From NCBI GenBank assembly GCA_900759385.1, contig CAAEUZ010000023.1:6328-70327 (forward strand): a stretch of DNA of 64,000 bases, in the 5' to 3' direction. A model generated the notes under the pieces. The model had not been told where the DNA came from, did not search any database, and saw only the letters and a program-made list of their open reading frames with translations. The DNA comes from an uncultured Oscillospiraceae bacterium. GTDB taxonomy: Bacteria > Bacillota > Clostridia > Oscillospirales > Oscillospiraceae. Shown here piece by piece: positions 50,419 through 59,541 of the stretch. Position 1 is the first letter of the stretch, and each line of letters begins with the position of its first letter. A program made the translations under genes and the position numbers.

Positions 50419-51147
50419 ATGGAGCTCTACGACAGCACAATCCGCGAGATAAAAGAGCGCATAGACGGCGGCAGCCCCAGGCGCTGGGGCTACGAGCCGG
50501 AGCGGGCCTGGGCGGACAACGGCGCCAACGAGCTGGTGCTCACGCGCGACGCCGCCTATGAGCTGGGCGGGGGCAACCTGCCCGCGAGCAACTGCACCTG
50601 CGTCACGACGGACGCCTCCCTGGTGCCCGAGGACAGCATCGTCCTGCTGGGCCAGGACCTGAAGGATATCCGCGCCGACACCCCGTTCGCGCGCATAGTG
50701 CTGCTGCACGTCAACTCCATCAGCGGCGACGACCAGGAGGCCTTCCGCACCATCAGGGACATGGAGTTCGTGAAGTACCACGTCTTCCCCCAGGGCTATA
50801 TGATGCGCGTCTCGCCCGAGAACGGCCGCGAACAGGTGCGTGTGAGCAAGCAGGCCGTTAAGCGCGGCATCAGTTTCCGCAATATCGGCAACAGTTTTAT
50901 CAGGAAGTACAAGGAGAACAAGCTCATCGACCACGTCTGCATCATCTTTGTGGCCGGTGACCGGGCCCTGTGCAAGGACCTGGCCGCCACCGCCAGGAAG
51001 GTGGACGCCATCACGCTGACGCTCAACCACATCATGGACGGCCTGGCCACGGACTGCTCGGTCTGTTCGTTCAAGACCGTCTGCGACGAGGTGGAGGGCA
51101 TGAAGGAGCTCCACTTCAAAAAAGGCGCAGCGCCGATGAATATCTGA
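50419..51147 (+). CDS. Acetyl-CoA synthase-like (CdhC/AcsB beta-like) small protein
   Basis: 242 residues. 'SIVLLGQDLKDIRADTPFARIVLLHV', 'FPQGYMMRVSPENGREQVRVSKQAVKRGISFRNIGNSFIRKYKENKLIDHVCIIFV' resembles the acetyl-CoA synthase core, where family members read 'RISKxAxxxGFxLxxIGxxLhxxxH...DKVQV'. It then ends in 'TDCSVCSFKTVCDEVEGMKEL', a Cx2Cx5C group (Cys213, 216, 222), and has an earlier Cys-Thr-Cys (59-61). Full ACS is ~3 times longer and has a Cys-Gly-Cys nickel site and four cluster cysteines. ATG follows the small peptide stop by one base. Function unknown. Confidence 0.72.
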   Translation: MELYDSTIREIKERIDGGSPRRWGYEPERAWADNGANELVLTRDAAYELGGGNLPASNCTCVTTDASLVPEDSIVLLGQDLKDIRADTPFARIVLLHVNSISGDDQEAFRTIRDMEFVKYHVFPQGYMMRVSPENGREQVRVSKQAVKRGISFRNIGNSFIRKYKENKLIDHVCIIFVAGDRALCKDLAATARKVDAITLTLNHIMDGLATDCSVCSFKTVCDEVEGMKELHFKKGAAPMNI

Positions 51148-51158
51148 CCCAACGCCGG

Positions 51159-51192
51159 AAGGCCCGCACCACCAACGGTGCGGGCCTTTTTT
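51159..51192 (+). terminator. Terminator of the CooC-dehydratase operon; left copy of a 34-bp inverted pair
   Basis: Stem AAGGCCCGCACC (51159-51170), loop ACCAAC, GGTGCGGGCCTT (51177-51188), six T in total at the end. The same 34 bases, including the asymmetric loop, occur in reverse orientation at 54243-54276. Confidence 0.92.
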
Positions 51193-51242
51193 GTGACCAT
51201 ACATGGTTCGGCATCGTTATATGGGTGAAAGGAGGCCGGGAT

Positions 51243-51722
51243 ATGAGAGATCCAGGTGCGCGCGCACGGGAATTTGAAGCCAAGTACGATGCATACGGCT
51301 CCATGGTTTACCGGCTGGCCATGGTGTACCTGGGCAGTCACGCGGACGCGGAGGACGTGGTGCAGGAGGCCTTTATGCGCCTTCTGTACCGGGCACCGCA
51401 GTTCACGGATGCCGGGCACGAAAAGCGCTGGCTGATCCGGGTGACGGTGAACCTTTGCCGTGACCAGCTCAAGGGGTTCTGGAAAAAGAAGGCCGTGGAG
51501 CTGGAGGACTCGTGCCTGGCCGATGAGCCGGAGCTCTTTGGAGTTGCCGACGCCGTGGTGCGACTCCCCGAGAAATACAAGGCCCCCATTCACCTGCACT
51601 ACTACGAGGGCTACTCCGTAGCGGAGATAGCCGGTATACTGGAACTGAGCCCGTCGGCAGTAAAAATGCGGCTTAAGCGGGGGCGCGAAATGCTGAAGCT
51701 TGAAATGGAGGATGAGCTATGA
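51243..51722 (+). CDS. ECF-type RNA polymerase sigma factor
   Basis: 159 residues. Region 2 'YDAYGSMVYRLAMVYLGSHADAEDVVQEAFMRLLYRAPQF' and region 4 'LPEKYKAPIHLHYYEGYSVAEIAGILELSPSAVKMRLKRGREML'. ATG at 51243 follows AGGAGG; the frame upstream of it overlaps other elements. It overlaps the following membrane protein gene by four bases (ATGA), the usual sigma/anti-sigma arrangement, so it is probably held inactive by that protein and released by an outside signal. Confidence 0.94.
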   Translation: MRDPGARAREFEAKYDAYGSMVYRLAMVYLGSHADAEDVVQEAFMRLLYRAPQFTDAGHEKRWLIRVTVNLCRDQLKGFWKKKAVELEDSCLADEPELFGVADAVVRLPEKYKAPIHLHYYEGYSVAEIAGILELSPSAVKMRLKRGREMLKLEMEDEL

Positions 51723-54232
51723 CCAGAGACGATTACCGCGCGGCCATAAGCCGCTTCGAACCAGATGCCGCCCTGAAAGAACGCATAGCCGCGAACCTTG
51801 AGCTCACCCCGTGCCGCAAAGCGCGCCCGAGCATGCGCCGTGTGCTGACAGGAGTGCTGGCGGCTGTTATAGTCCTGGCCTCCCTGACCGGCATAGCCAT
51901 GGCCGCGAGTCCCGAGATACGCCGGGCGGTGCTGAGCTTTTTCCACATAGACGAGGTGGAGCGGGTGCCGTCCGGCGCGGAGGCGCTGGGCAGCGAACCA
52001 CTTGCCGGGACGAAGATAGGCGACCGCGTCACGGCCTGGTATATAGACATGGACTTCGACGGCGTGTTCTTCCCCGAGAAAGTCCGGCTGAACGAGGACG
52101 GCAGCGTGGACGCCTTCATCGACTGGGTGGTGGACGGCGGCACGCTCACTGCATACGAGTATGCGCCGGAGAAGGTCAGCTTTTCTGTCACATGGCGCAG
52201 CGCGGAATACTTGGGCGACGTGTACTACTGCATACACGGCGGCGAGGTGACCGCCTATGACAGCCCGGACGTGCCGTGGTATGCCGCAGGGATACCAGGC
52301 CGCACTGACGCCGTGCTGCTCTACTGTATGCGTGAATATGGCGCTTATGGCGACTACTTCAGTTATCCCTTCCTGCTCCATCTTGAGACCGGGGAGGTGG
52401 AGGACTTCCTGGCCGGGACAGGTATAGAGGAGTTGGACGCCAACAGCTACATGTTCAGCGACGATATGAACCGGGTGCTCGTGTACAGCCGCGCAGATTG
52501 GGACGCAGACACCGAAACTGGTACAAAGAGCACATATTACTGCGAGCTGGGCAAGCACAAGGCCGTGGACGTGGCAGAGCTGGGCGGAACAGGCGCCGAG
52601 AGCGCCGCATTCGCCGGGAACGGCACGCTGGTGTTGAGCAGAAGCAGGCAAGGGCGCGTGACCGTCTGGAACTATGACCCTGCGAGCGGCGAGACGAAGC
52701 TTGTCCTCGACTGCGTACCCGAATACAGCGGAAGCGGTTCTTACGGTCTGCTTGACAGTAACTGTCAGTATTCGGTCTACATCGACGCCGAAGGCGGAGC
52801 CGACGCAATAGACCTGGCGACGGGCGAGCGCCGCCATATCGAGGGCTTCAGCGCGGCTCAGGGCTGCTGCTTCATGCCAAATCCCTCGAACACAAAGCTG
52901 CTTTACAGCGGCAGCGGCCTCAACACGCTGGGCGTTCTTGACCCGGTGGCCGGGACGTTCGTCTCCTTCGACCGCGAGCCCTCGGACAGTGCCAGCGAGG
53001 ACATCCTCTCCTGGTACGACGACGAGTACGTCATGATAGGCGGCACAGCTGCCGACGGTGGCGCGGTGTTCTACCTCTACGCCGTCAATACCGGCGAGGA
53101 CGCGCAGGAGACGCCGGGTAAGACAGCCGCCGGTTCGATAGCCGGCACCGACATCGGCGGGCGCGTCACGGCGTGGTACCTGACGCTGGACTCTGATGAA
53201 TACTCAACCTTCCGGAACGGCGCGCGCCTTGACGGGGACGGGAACGTCGAGAGTTTTGTACTCTGCGACTTTGAAGGCAACGAGCTCACGATAACAGAGC
53301 TGGAGCCGGAGCGCACAGAGTTTTCCGTCACGTGGCGCGGCATTGATTACGACTGCACTGCCAGCTGGTGCGTGCGCGACGGACAGGCTCTCGTGCGCGG
53401 AGAAGGCCGGGTGCCGGGCATGGACGCCGCCTGGAGCTTTGATGCGATTCCCGGACGCAGCGACGCCGCGCTGCTCTATGTCTCGCAGGGCTCGCTGTTG
53501 GATTACCGGTGCTATCCCTATCTCTGCGACCTTGAGACCGGAGAGCTCATGGACATTCTAAGCGGAACGGGCGTAAATAAGCTGGAGTTTCCGTACCAAT
53601 ACATATTCTCGGACAGTATGAACAGGCTCTTTGTGACCACGCACGAGCCGCGCAGGACATATTACTGCGACATTGAGAGGGATCTCCTCGTCCCTCTGGA
53701 CGAGCTGGTGGACAGAGACGCGCTCTGGGGAGTATTTATTGACGAGGACACGGCAGTGATTACGAACTCCACGCCATCGGAGACGTACTCGGCCTGGGTG
53801 CTGGATCTGGATTCGCTCGCACACCGTCAGACGCTCTCGGACGCGCCGGCGAATAACGGCCCCGGAAGCGCGGGCACAGAACTGCTTGGCGGCAGATACT
53901 GCATATATACCTCGCAGACAGGCGCATCGACCGTAATAGACCTCGTTACCGGCGAAGAGAAGGCCATCGAAGGCTTTGTAAACCGGGGCAGATTTCTGGC
54001 AAACGGCTCCAGGCTGCTCTATCTCTCCGCTGACGAGGAAGCAGAGGGACTGTCAATCGCCTCTCTCGGCGTTATAGACATGAGCACCGGCGTGTTCACA
54101 GCCTTCGACCGCTCCGGATATGAGGACATGAAAGGTGTCAGCGTCCGCTGGCTGGACGATGAGCGCATAATGCTGGAATCCGTCACTGACAACCATAAGC
54201 TCCACCACCTGTATATTTACGAATTCAAATAA
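51719..54232 (+). CDS. Large membrane-anchored putative anti-sigma factor with duplicated sensor region
   Basis: 837 residues. A short cytoplasmic part (1-40), one membrane helix (~41-62) and 'EIRRAVLSFFHI', similar to DUF4179-type anti-sigma proteins. The large outside part holds two copies of one unit: 'GTKIGDRVTAWYIDMDFDGVFFPEKVRLNEDGSV...' near residue 95 and 'GTDIGGRVTAWYLTLDSDEYSTFRNGARLDGDGNV...' near 475, each followed by propeller-like repeats ('YPFLLHLETGEVEDFLAGTG' / 'YPYLCDLETGELMDILSGTG'). The duplication makes it far larger than usual anti-sigma factors. Anti-sigma role is inferred from overlap with the sigma gene. Confidence 0.82.
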   Translation: MTRDDYRAAISRFEPDAALKERIAANLELTPCRKARPSMRRVLTGVLAAVIVLASLTGIAMAASPEIRRAVLSFFHIDEVERVPSGAEALGSEPLAGTKIGDRVTAWYIDMDFDGVFFPEKVRLNEDGSVDAFIDWVVDGGTLTAYEYAPEKVSFSVTWRSAEYLGDVYYCIHGGEVTAYDSPDVPWYAAGIPGRTDAVLLYCMREYGAYGDYFSYPFLLHLETGEVEDFLAGTGIEELDANSYMFSDDMNRVLVYSRADWDADTETGTKSTYYCELGKHKAVDVAELGGTGAESAAFAGNGTLVLSRSRQGRVTVWNYDPASGETKLVLDCVPEYSGSGSYGLLDSNCQYSVYIDAEGGADAIDLATGERRHIEGFSAAQGCCFMPNPSNTKLLYSGSGLNTLGVLDPVAGTFVSFDREPSDSASEDILSWYDDEYVMIGGTAADGGAVFYLYAVNTGEDAQETPGKTAAGSIAGTDIGGRVTAWYLTLDSDEYSTFRNGARLDGDGNVESFVLCDFEGNELTITELEPERTEFSVTWRGIDYDCTASWCVRDGQALVRGEGRVPGMDAAWSFDAIPGRSDAALLYVSQGSLLDYRCYPYLCDLETGELMDILSGTGVNKLEFPYQYIFSDSMNRLFVTTHEPRRTYYCDIERDLLVPLDELVDRDALWGVFIDEDTAVITNSTPSETYSAWVLDLDSLAHRQTLSDAPANNGPGSAGTELLGGRYCIYTSQTGASTVIDLVTGEEKAIEGFVNRGRFLANGSRLLYLSADEEAEGLSIASLGVIDMSTGVFTAFDRSGYEDMKGVSVRWLDDERIMLESVTDNHKLHHLYIYEFK

Positions 54233-54242
54233 TAATGGACGC

Positions 54243-54276
54243 AAAAAAGGCCCGCACCGTTGGTGGTGCGGGCCTT
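54243..54276 (-). terminator. Terminator of gap; right copy of the 34-bp inverted pair
   Basis: Exact reverse complement of 51159-51192. On the minus strand it ends the gap gene 18 bases after its stop, with a six-T tail. Confidence 0.92.
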
Positions 54277-54294
54277 ATGGCGTTTATGCGCTGA

Positions 54295-55392
<1,098 letters not shown>

Positions 55393-55525
55393 CTATTTGC
55401 AATATTCTAAACATTCCATACGTTTTGTCGGCCTTGCCAATTTTTTGCCCCTGTCACAGGGCGCGAGTTGACATATCATAGTAGAGAAGACGGCGCGTGC
55501 ATCGCACAAAGGACGTCGAAATATG

Positions 55526-55554
55526 TTGTTTTTTCCTGTATGTGATGATATTAT
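55526..55554 (+). promoter_or_regulatory. Promoter of the sensor kinase-like gene and rqcP
   Basis: TTGTTT (55526-55531), 17 bp, TATTAT (55549-55554), ~70 bases before the start codon. Confidence 0.5.
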
Positions 55555-55624
55555 AGGCCTGTAGATACGCCTGCGCGGCGATGATCTGCGCGGCGTTTGA
55601 ACCTGCGAGAACAGAGAGGTGCAT

Positions 55625-56665
55625 ATGACGGATAAATTGGCAGAGCTGCGGGCTCTGTTGGAGGCCTCTTCCGAGTGCGCGGTGGCGGAGGAAGAGGGCA
55701 GGATTGTATATATGAACCCGGCGGCGGAGCTGCTGCTGGGCCGGCACGAGGGCGAGCCCGTCTCGGACCTGCTCCCGGCGCGGATGCTGGAGCTCACGCC
55801 GGGCACGGACCTGCTGCTCACCCTGGGCGGCAGCCGCAGGCGGGCCCGCGTGGTGCCGGAGGGGGATGCGCGCGTGTATCTCTTCTCGGACCCGCCCCGC
55901 AGCAGCCTGGCCGCGGCGGCGCCCTCCGGGGCGGAGCTGGAGCTGAACTCGCTGCTGACGATCATGAGCCTGGGCGTGGGTTCGCTGGGCCGCCGCCTCA
56001 CCGCCGAGGGCCGCAGTGAGCTGACCTGCCGCCTGGCCACCATGCAGCACAGCCTGGCCCAGCTCACGCGCATAATCCTGGGCAGCTTCAGCCTGGAGCG
56101 GATGGAGAGCGAGACGGAGCCGCTGCCCCTGGTGAGCATGGACATCTCCCGCGCCTGCCGGCAGATAGTGCTCTCCCTGTGCGGCACCGTCGCCATGCAG
56201 GGCGTGATACTCGAGTATACGGGCACGGAGCTGGTGCGCGCTCTCTCGCAGCCGCAGCTGTTCAGGACCATGGTGCTCAACCTGCTGACCTGCGGCCTTG
56301 AGCGCACCGTGACGGGCAGCCATGTGGAGCTGAAGGCCATGTCCCGCGCCGGCGGCTCCTACCTGCTGATGCGCAGCACGGGCCCGCAGCGGGCCTGGGA
56401 GTCCGACACGCTCTACAGCGACACCGCCTTCTGCCACCGGTATATGCAGGCGGCCGTCCGAGCCCACGGCGGCACCATGACCGTGGAGGAGGACCCGGAT
56501 GAGCTGCGCATAGTGATAAAGCTGCAGCCGGGCAGCGCAGAGCAGCTGAACAGCCCCGCACCGCCGGAGAGCAGCTCCGGCGAGACGGACGCCATGATCC
56601 AGCTGTCGTTCTGGCTGGGCGACGAGGCCTACAGTGACACTTTCCGGGAGCGTGAGAAAGCATGA
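55625..56665 (+). CDS. PAS domain / degenerate histidine kinase-like protein
   Basis: 346 residues, soluble. Residues ~8-50 look like a PAS start ('LLEASSECAVAEEEGRIVYMNPAAELLLGR'). The dimerisation-like helix 'ELELNSLLTIMSLGVGSLGRRL' lacks the phospho-accepting His. The C-terminal ATPase-like part has 'QLFRTMVLNLLTCGLE' in place of the N box and 'FCHRYMQAAVRAHGGTMTVEEDP', which matches the usual G-box strand 'xxxIVxxHGGxIxVxS'. So it is probably an inactive kinase or anti-sigma-like ATPase. AGAGAGG lies just before ATG 55625. It overlaps rqcP by four bases. Confidence 0.75.
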   Translation: MTDKLAELRALLEASSECAVAEEEGRIVYMNPAAELLLGRHEGEPVSDLLPARMLELTPGTDLLLTLGGSRRRARVVPEGDARVYLFSDPPRSSLAAAAPSGAELELNSLLTIMSLGVGSLGRRLTAEGRSELTCRLATMQHSLAQLTRIILGSFSLERMESETEPLPLVSMDISRACRQIVLSLCGTVAMQGVILEYTGTELVRALSQPQLFRTMVLNLLTCGLERTVTGSHVELKAMSRAGGSYLLMRSTGPQRAWESDTLYSDTAFCHRYMQAAVRAHGGTMTVEEDPDELRIVIKLQPGSAEQLNSPAPPESSSGETDAMIQLSFWLGDEAYSDTFREREKA

Positions 56666-56901
56666 GGGTAGACAAATATCTCAAGGTATCGCGGCTCATC
56701 AAGCGCCGCACGGTGGCAAACGAGGCCTGCGACGGCGGGCGCGTATCCATAAACGGCCGCACGGTCAAGGCCGGCGCCGAGGTCAGGCCGGGCGACATCC
56801 TCTCCGTGGCCTTCGGCGAGCGCACGCTGACAGTGGAGGTGGTCTCCGTTGACGAGCACGCCGCCAGGGCGGACGCCCCGGCCATGTACAGGGAGATTTA
56901 A
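56662..56901 (+). CDS. rqcP: S4-domain RNA-binding protein RqcP
   Basis: 79 residues, one S4 domain: 'MRVDKYLKVSRLIKRRTVANEACDGGRVSINGRTVKAGAEVRPGDILSVAFG'. Length and sequence fit RqcP (YabO), which binds the 50S subunit with RqcH and peptidyl-tRNA during alanine tailing. rqcH is 31 kb away in this window. In Bacillus rqcP lies in the yabP-yabQ-divIC cluster; here it follows a kinase-like gene with ATGA overlap. Confidence 0.9.
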   Translation: MRVDKYLKVSRLIKRRTVANEACDGGRVSINGRTVKAGAEVRPGDILSVAFGERTLTVEVVSVDEHAARADAPAMYREI

Positions 56902-56958
56902 GCGGCCGCGTGTTTGGCGGTTCGACCAAAACCACGGGGAGAACCCGGGCTGCAGTTT

Positions 56959-57006
56959 GTATAACTTCCCGCAAAGTGCTTGCATTTTGCGGGAAGTCTG
57001 TTATAC
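56959..57006 (+). promoter_or_regulatory. Nested inverted repeat over the flavodoxin promoter
   Basis: Inner arms TTCCCGCAAA/TTTGCGGGAA and outer arms GTATAAC (56959-56965) / GTTATAC (57000-57006), with a 4-base asymmetry between them. The candidate promoter TTGCAT (56980-56985) -16- TATACT (57002-57007) lies inside, so a dimeric regulator would control it directly. Confidence 0.6.
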
Positions 57007-57057
57007 TTATGTCATAATAGTTTTGCAATACAGCCTGTAACATAAGGGGGAAATCAA

Positions 57058-57564
57058 ATGGGTAACGGCAAGATAATCGTCTACAGCTCCAACACCGGCT
57101 ACACCGAGCAGTACGCCAAGCTGCTTGGCAAGACCCTGGAGCTGCCGAGCTACAAGCTGGGCAATGTGCCCGAGTGTCACAAGGGCGCGGAGGTCATATT
57201 CCTGGGCTGGCTCTTCGCCGGCACGATAGTCGGCTACAGGAAGTGCGCCAGGAAGTATAAGATCCGCTGCGCCGTGGGCGTGGGCATGGGCCCGCCGGTT
57301 CCGGAGCTGGCCGAGGGCCTGCGCGCGGCCATGAAGGTGCCCTCCGGCGTGCCCGTGTTCTACCTGCAGGGCGGCTTCGACATCAGCCGGCTGCAGGCGC
57401 CGCTGAAGCTCATCATGAAGGTCAAGTGCAGGGAGATCGCCGGCCGCCTCAGCGCCAAGCCGGAGCTCAATGAGGCCGAGCAGGCCACTCTGGAGATGAC
57501 CCGCGGCGCGGCCAGCTGCGTCTGCGCGGAGAACCTGGCGGAGATTGTCGCCTGGTACAGATAA
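57058..57564 (+). CDS. Flavodoxin-domain protein
   Basis: 168 residues. 'KIIVYSSNTGYTEQYAKLLGKTLELP' is a flavodoxin phosphate-binding loop (S/T-x-T-G-x-T) of the protoporphyrinogen-oxidase-like type; 'GAEVIFLGWLFAGTIVGYRK' and 'CAVGVGMGPP' follow in the expected order. It should carry electrons with FMN in the cytoplasm; partner unknown. AAGGGGG precedes the ATG. It stands alone between an operator-like promoter and a strong terminator, so it seems separately regulated. Confidence 0.88.
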   Translation: MGNGKIIVYSSNTGYTEQYAKLLGKTLELPSYKLGNVPECHKGAEVIFLGWLFAGTIVGYRKCARKYKIRCAVGVGMGPPVPELAEGLRAAMKVPSGVPVFYLQGGFDISRLQAPLKLIMKVKCREIAGRLSAKPELNEAEQATLEMTRGAASCVCAENLAEIVAWYR

Positions 57565-57577
57565 CGCCAACGTACAT

Positions 57578-57610
57578 ATCCCGCCGGGGCGCCCCTCCGG
57601 CGGGATTTTT
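57578..57610 (+). terminator. Terminator of the flavodoxin gene
   Basis: Stem ATCCCGCCGG/CCGGCGGGAT then T run. Confidence 0.88.
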
Positions 57611-57648
57611 CCGCCCGCGCACGCCCGGCGAAAAAATGCATTTCCCCG

Positions 57649-57677
57649 TTGTAAACTGCGGCGCAATCAGGTATAAT
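57649..57677 (+). promoter_or_regulatory. Promoter of glnS
   Basis: TTGTAA (57649-57654), 17 bp, TATAAT (57672-57677), 33 bases before the start. Confidence 0.75.
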
Positions 57678-57710
57678 GTGTCGTTGTAATAAAATCAAAA
57701 GGGTGAGAGT

Positions 57711-59393
57711 ATGGACGACACTTCCCGCAACTTTATAGAGCAGTTCATCGCCGAGGACATCGCCCCCGGCGGCCGCTTTGAGGGCAAGCAGGTGCACACG
57801 CGCTTCCCGCCCGAGCCGAACGGCTATCTGCACATCGGCCACTGCAAGGCGCTGATCATAGACTTCGGCACCGCCGAGCGCTTCGGCGGCATCTGCAACC
57901 TGCGCATGGACGACACCAACCCGGCCAAGGAGGACACCGAGTACGTGGACGCCATCCAGGAGGATATCCACTGGCTGGGCTTCGACTGGGGCGACCGCTT
58001 CTATTACGGCTCGGACTACTTCGAGCAGACCTATCAGTACGCCGAGGAGCTCATCAGGAAGGGCCTGGCCTATGTCTGCGAGCTCACGCCCGAGCAGTTT
58101 AAGGAGTACCGCGGCGACATCAACACCCCCGCGCGCAGCCCCTGGCGCGACCGTCCCGTGGAGGAGAACCTCGACCTCTTCCGCCGTATGCGCGCCGGCG
58201 AGTTCCCGGAGGGGAAGTACACCCTGCGCGCCAAGATAGACCTGGCCAGCGGCAACTTCAATATGCGTGACCCGGTGCTCTACCGCATCCGCTACATCGA
58301 GCACCACCGCCAGGGCACCAAGTGGTGCATCTTCCCCATGTACGACTTTGCCCACCCCATCCAGGACGCCATCGAGGGCATCACGCACTCGCTCTGCTCG
58401 CTGGAGTACGAGGACCACAGGCCCCTCTACGACTGGGTGGTGAACAACGTCTCCGTGCCCAGCAAGCCGAGGCAGATAGAGTTCGCCCGCCTGGGCATCA
58501 ACTACACCGTCATGAGCAAGCGCAAGCTCCGCAAGCTGGTGGAGGAGAACTACGTCTCCGGCTGGGACGACCCGCGCATGCCCACCCTCTGCGGCCTGCG
58601 CCGCCGCGGCTATACGGCCCGCGCCATCCGTGACTTCTGCGAGCGCATAGGCGTGGCCAAGGTGCCCAACACGGTCGAGTACGCGCTGCTCGAGCACTGC
58701 CTGCGCGAGGACCTGAACGAACACGCCCGGCGCGCCATGGCCGTGCTGCGCCCGCTCAAGCTCACCATCGTCAACTATCCCGAGGGCCAGAGCGAGCTGG
58801 TGGAGGTTGAGAACAACCCCAACGACCCGCAGGCGGGCACGCGCATGGTCAGCTTCTCCCGCAACCTCTATATAGAGCGCGAGGACTTCATGGAGCACCG
58901 CGCCCCCAAGTACAAGCGCCTGTGCCCGGGCGAGGACGGCGCGTGCGGCCTGGAGTGCCGCCTCAAGGGCGCCTATCTCGTGCGCTGCGCCGGCTTCGTC
59001 AAGGACGACAGCGGCGAGGTGGTGGAGGTCCTGGCCGAGTACGACCCCGAGAGCAGGGGAGGGGATCCCGCCGACGGCCGCAAGGTCAAGGGCGCCACGC
59101 TGCACTGGGTGGACGCCAACAACTGCGCCGAGGCCGAGGTGAGGCTCTATTCCAACCTCTTCTCCGACCCCGACCCGGACGCCGGGGACAAGAACTTCCT
59201 CGACTGCCTGAACCCGGACAGCCTGGAGGTGCTCACCGGCTGCAAGGTGGAGAAGATGCTCGCCGACGAGGGCAGCGGCACCCACTTCCAGTTCCTGCGC
59301 GAGGGCTACTTCTGCCGCGACAGCAAGGACTCCGCCCCGGAGCACCCGGTGTTCAACCGCGCCGTCGCGCTCAAGGACAGCTTCAAGCTGTAA
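57711..59393 (+). CDS. glnS: Glutaminyl-tRNA synthetase
   Basis: 560 residues. HIGH region 'PPEPNGYLHIGHCKALIIDF', 'LRMDDTNPAKEDTEYVDAI', 'CIFPMYDFAHPIQDAIEGITHSLCSLEYEDHRPLYDW' and KMSKS-like 'TVMSKRKLRKLV'; the C-terminal beta-barrels include 'VVEVLAEYDPES' and 'GATLHWVDANNCAEAEVRLYSNLF'. The PNGYLHIGH form and the barrels separate GlnRS from GluRS. It charges tRNA-Gln directly; most Firmicutes use the GatCAB route, so GlnRS here is notable but known in many Clostridia. Confidence 0.96.
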   Translation: MDDTSRNFIEQFIAEDIAPGGRFEGKQVHTRFPPEPNGYLHIGHCKALIIDFGTAERFGGICNLRMDDTNPAKEDTEYVDAIQEDIHWLGFDWGDRFYYGSDYFEQTYQYAEELIRKGLAYVCELTPEQFKEYRGDINTPARSPWRDRPVEENLDLFRRMRAGEFPEGKYTLRAKIDLASGNFNMRDPVLYRIRYIEHHRQGTKWCIFPMYDFAHPIQDAIEGITHSLCSLEYEDHRPLYDWVVNNVSVPSKPRQIEFARLGINYTVMSKRKLRKLVEENYVSGWDDPRMPTLCGLRRRGYTARAIRDFCERIGVAKVPNTVEYALLEHCLREDLNEHARRAMAVLRPLKLTIVNYPEGQSELVEVENNPNDPQAGTRMVSFSRNLYIEREDFMEHRAPKYKRLCPGEDGACGLECRLKGAYLVRCAGFVKDDSGEVVEVLAEYDPESRGGDPADGRKVKGATLHWVDANNCAEAEVRLYSNLFSDPDPDAGDKNFLDCLNPDSLEVLTGCKVEKMLADEGSGTHFQFLREGYFCRDSKDSAPEHPVFNRAVALKDSFKL

Positions 59394-59429
59394 ACCGCCG
59401 CACCGCCGGGTGGCCTTAGGAGGGATAGC

Positions 59430-59468
59430 ATGAGCAACAGGTCCGACGGAAAAGACAAAGATGAATAG
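59430..59468 (+). CDS. Possible 12-residue peptide after glnS
   Basis: ATG-AGC-AAC-AGG ... TAG encodes MSNRSDGKDKDE. AGGAGGG lies six bases before the ATG, a strong site with no other gene to serve. It may be a tiny real gene or the remains of a lost one. Confidence 0.3.
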   Translation: MSNRSDGKDKDE

Positions 59469-59497
59469 GCGGCCGTAATTGCCTCCGTGAATAATTC

Positions 59498-59530
59498 AAG
59501 GCCGGAAGGGATGTCCCTTCCGGCCTTTTT
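59498..59530 (+). terminator. Terminator after glnS
   Basis: 14-bp stem AAGGCCGGAAGGGA/TCCCTTCCGGCCTT, two-base nominal loop (TG), then T run. It lies between convergent genes. Confidence 0.88.
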
Positions 59531-59541
59531 ATGGGCTGTGC

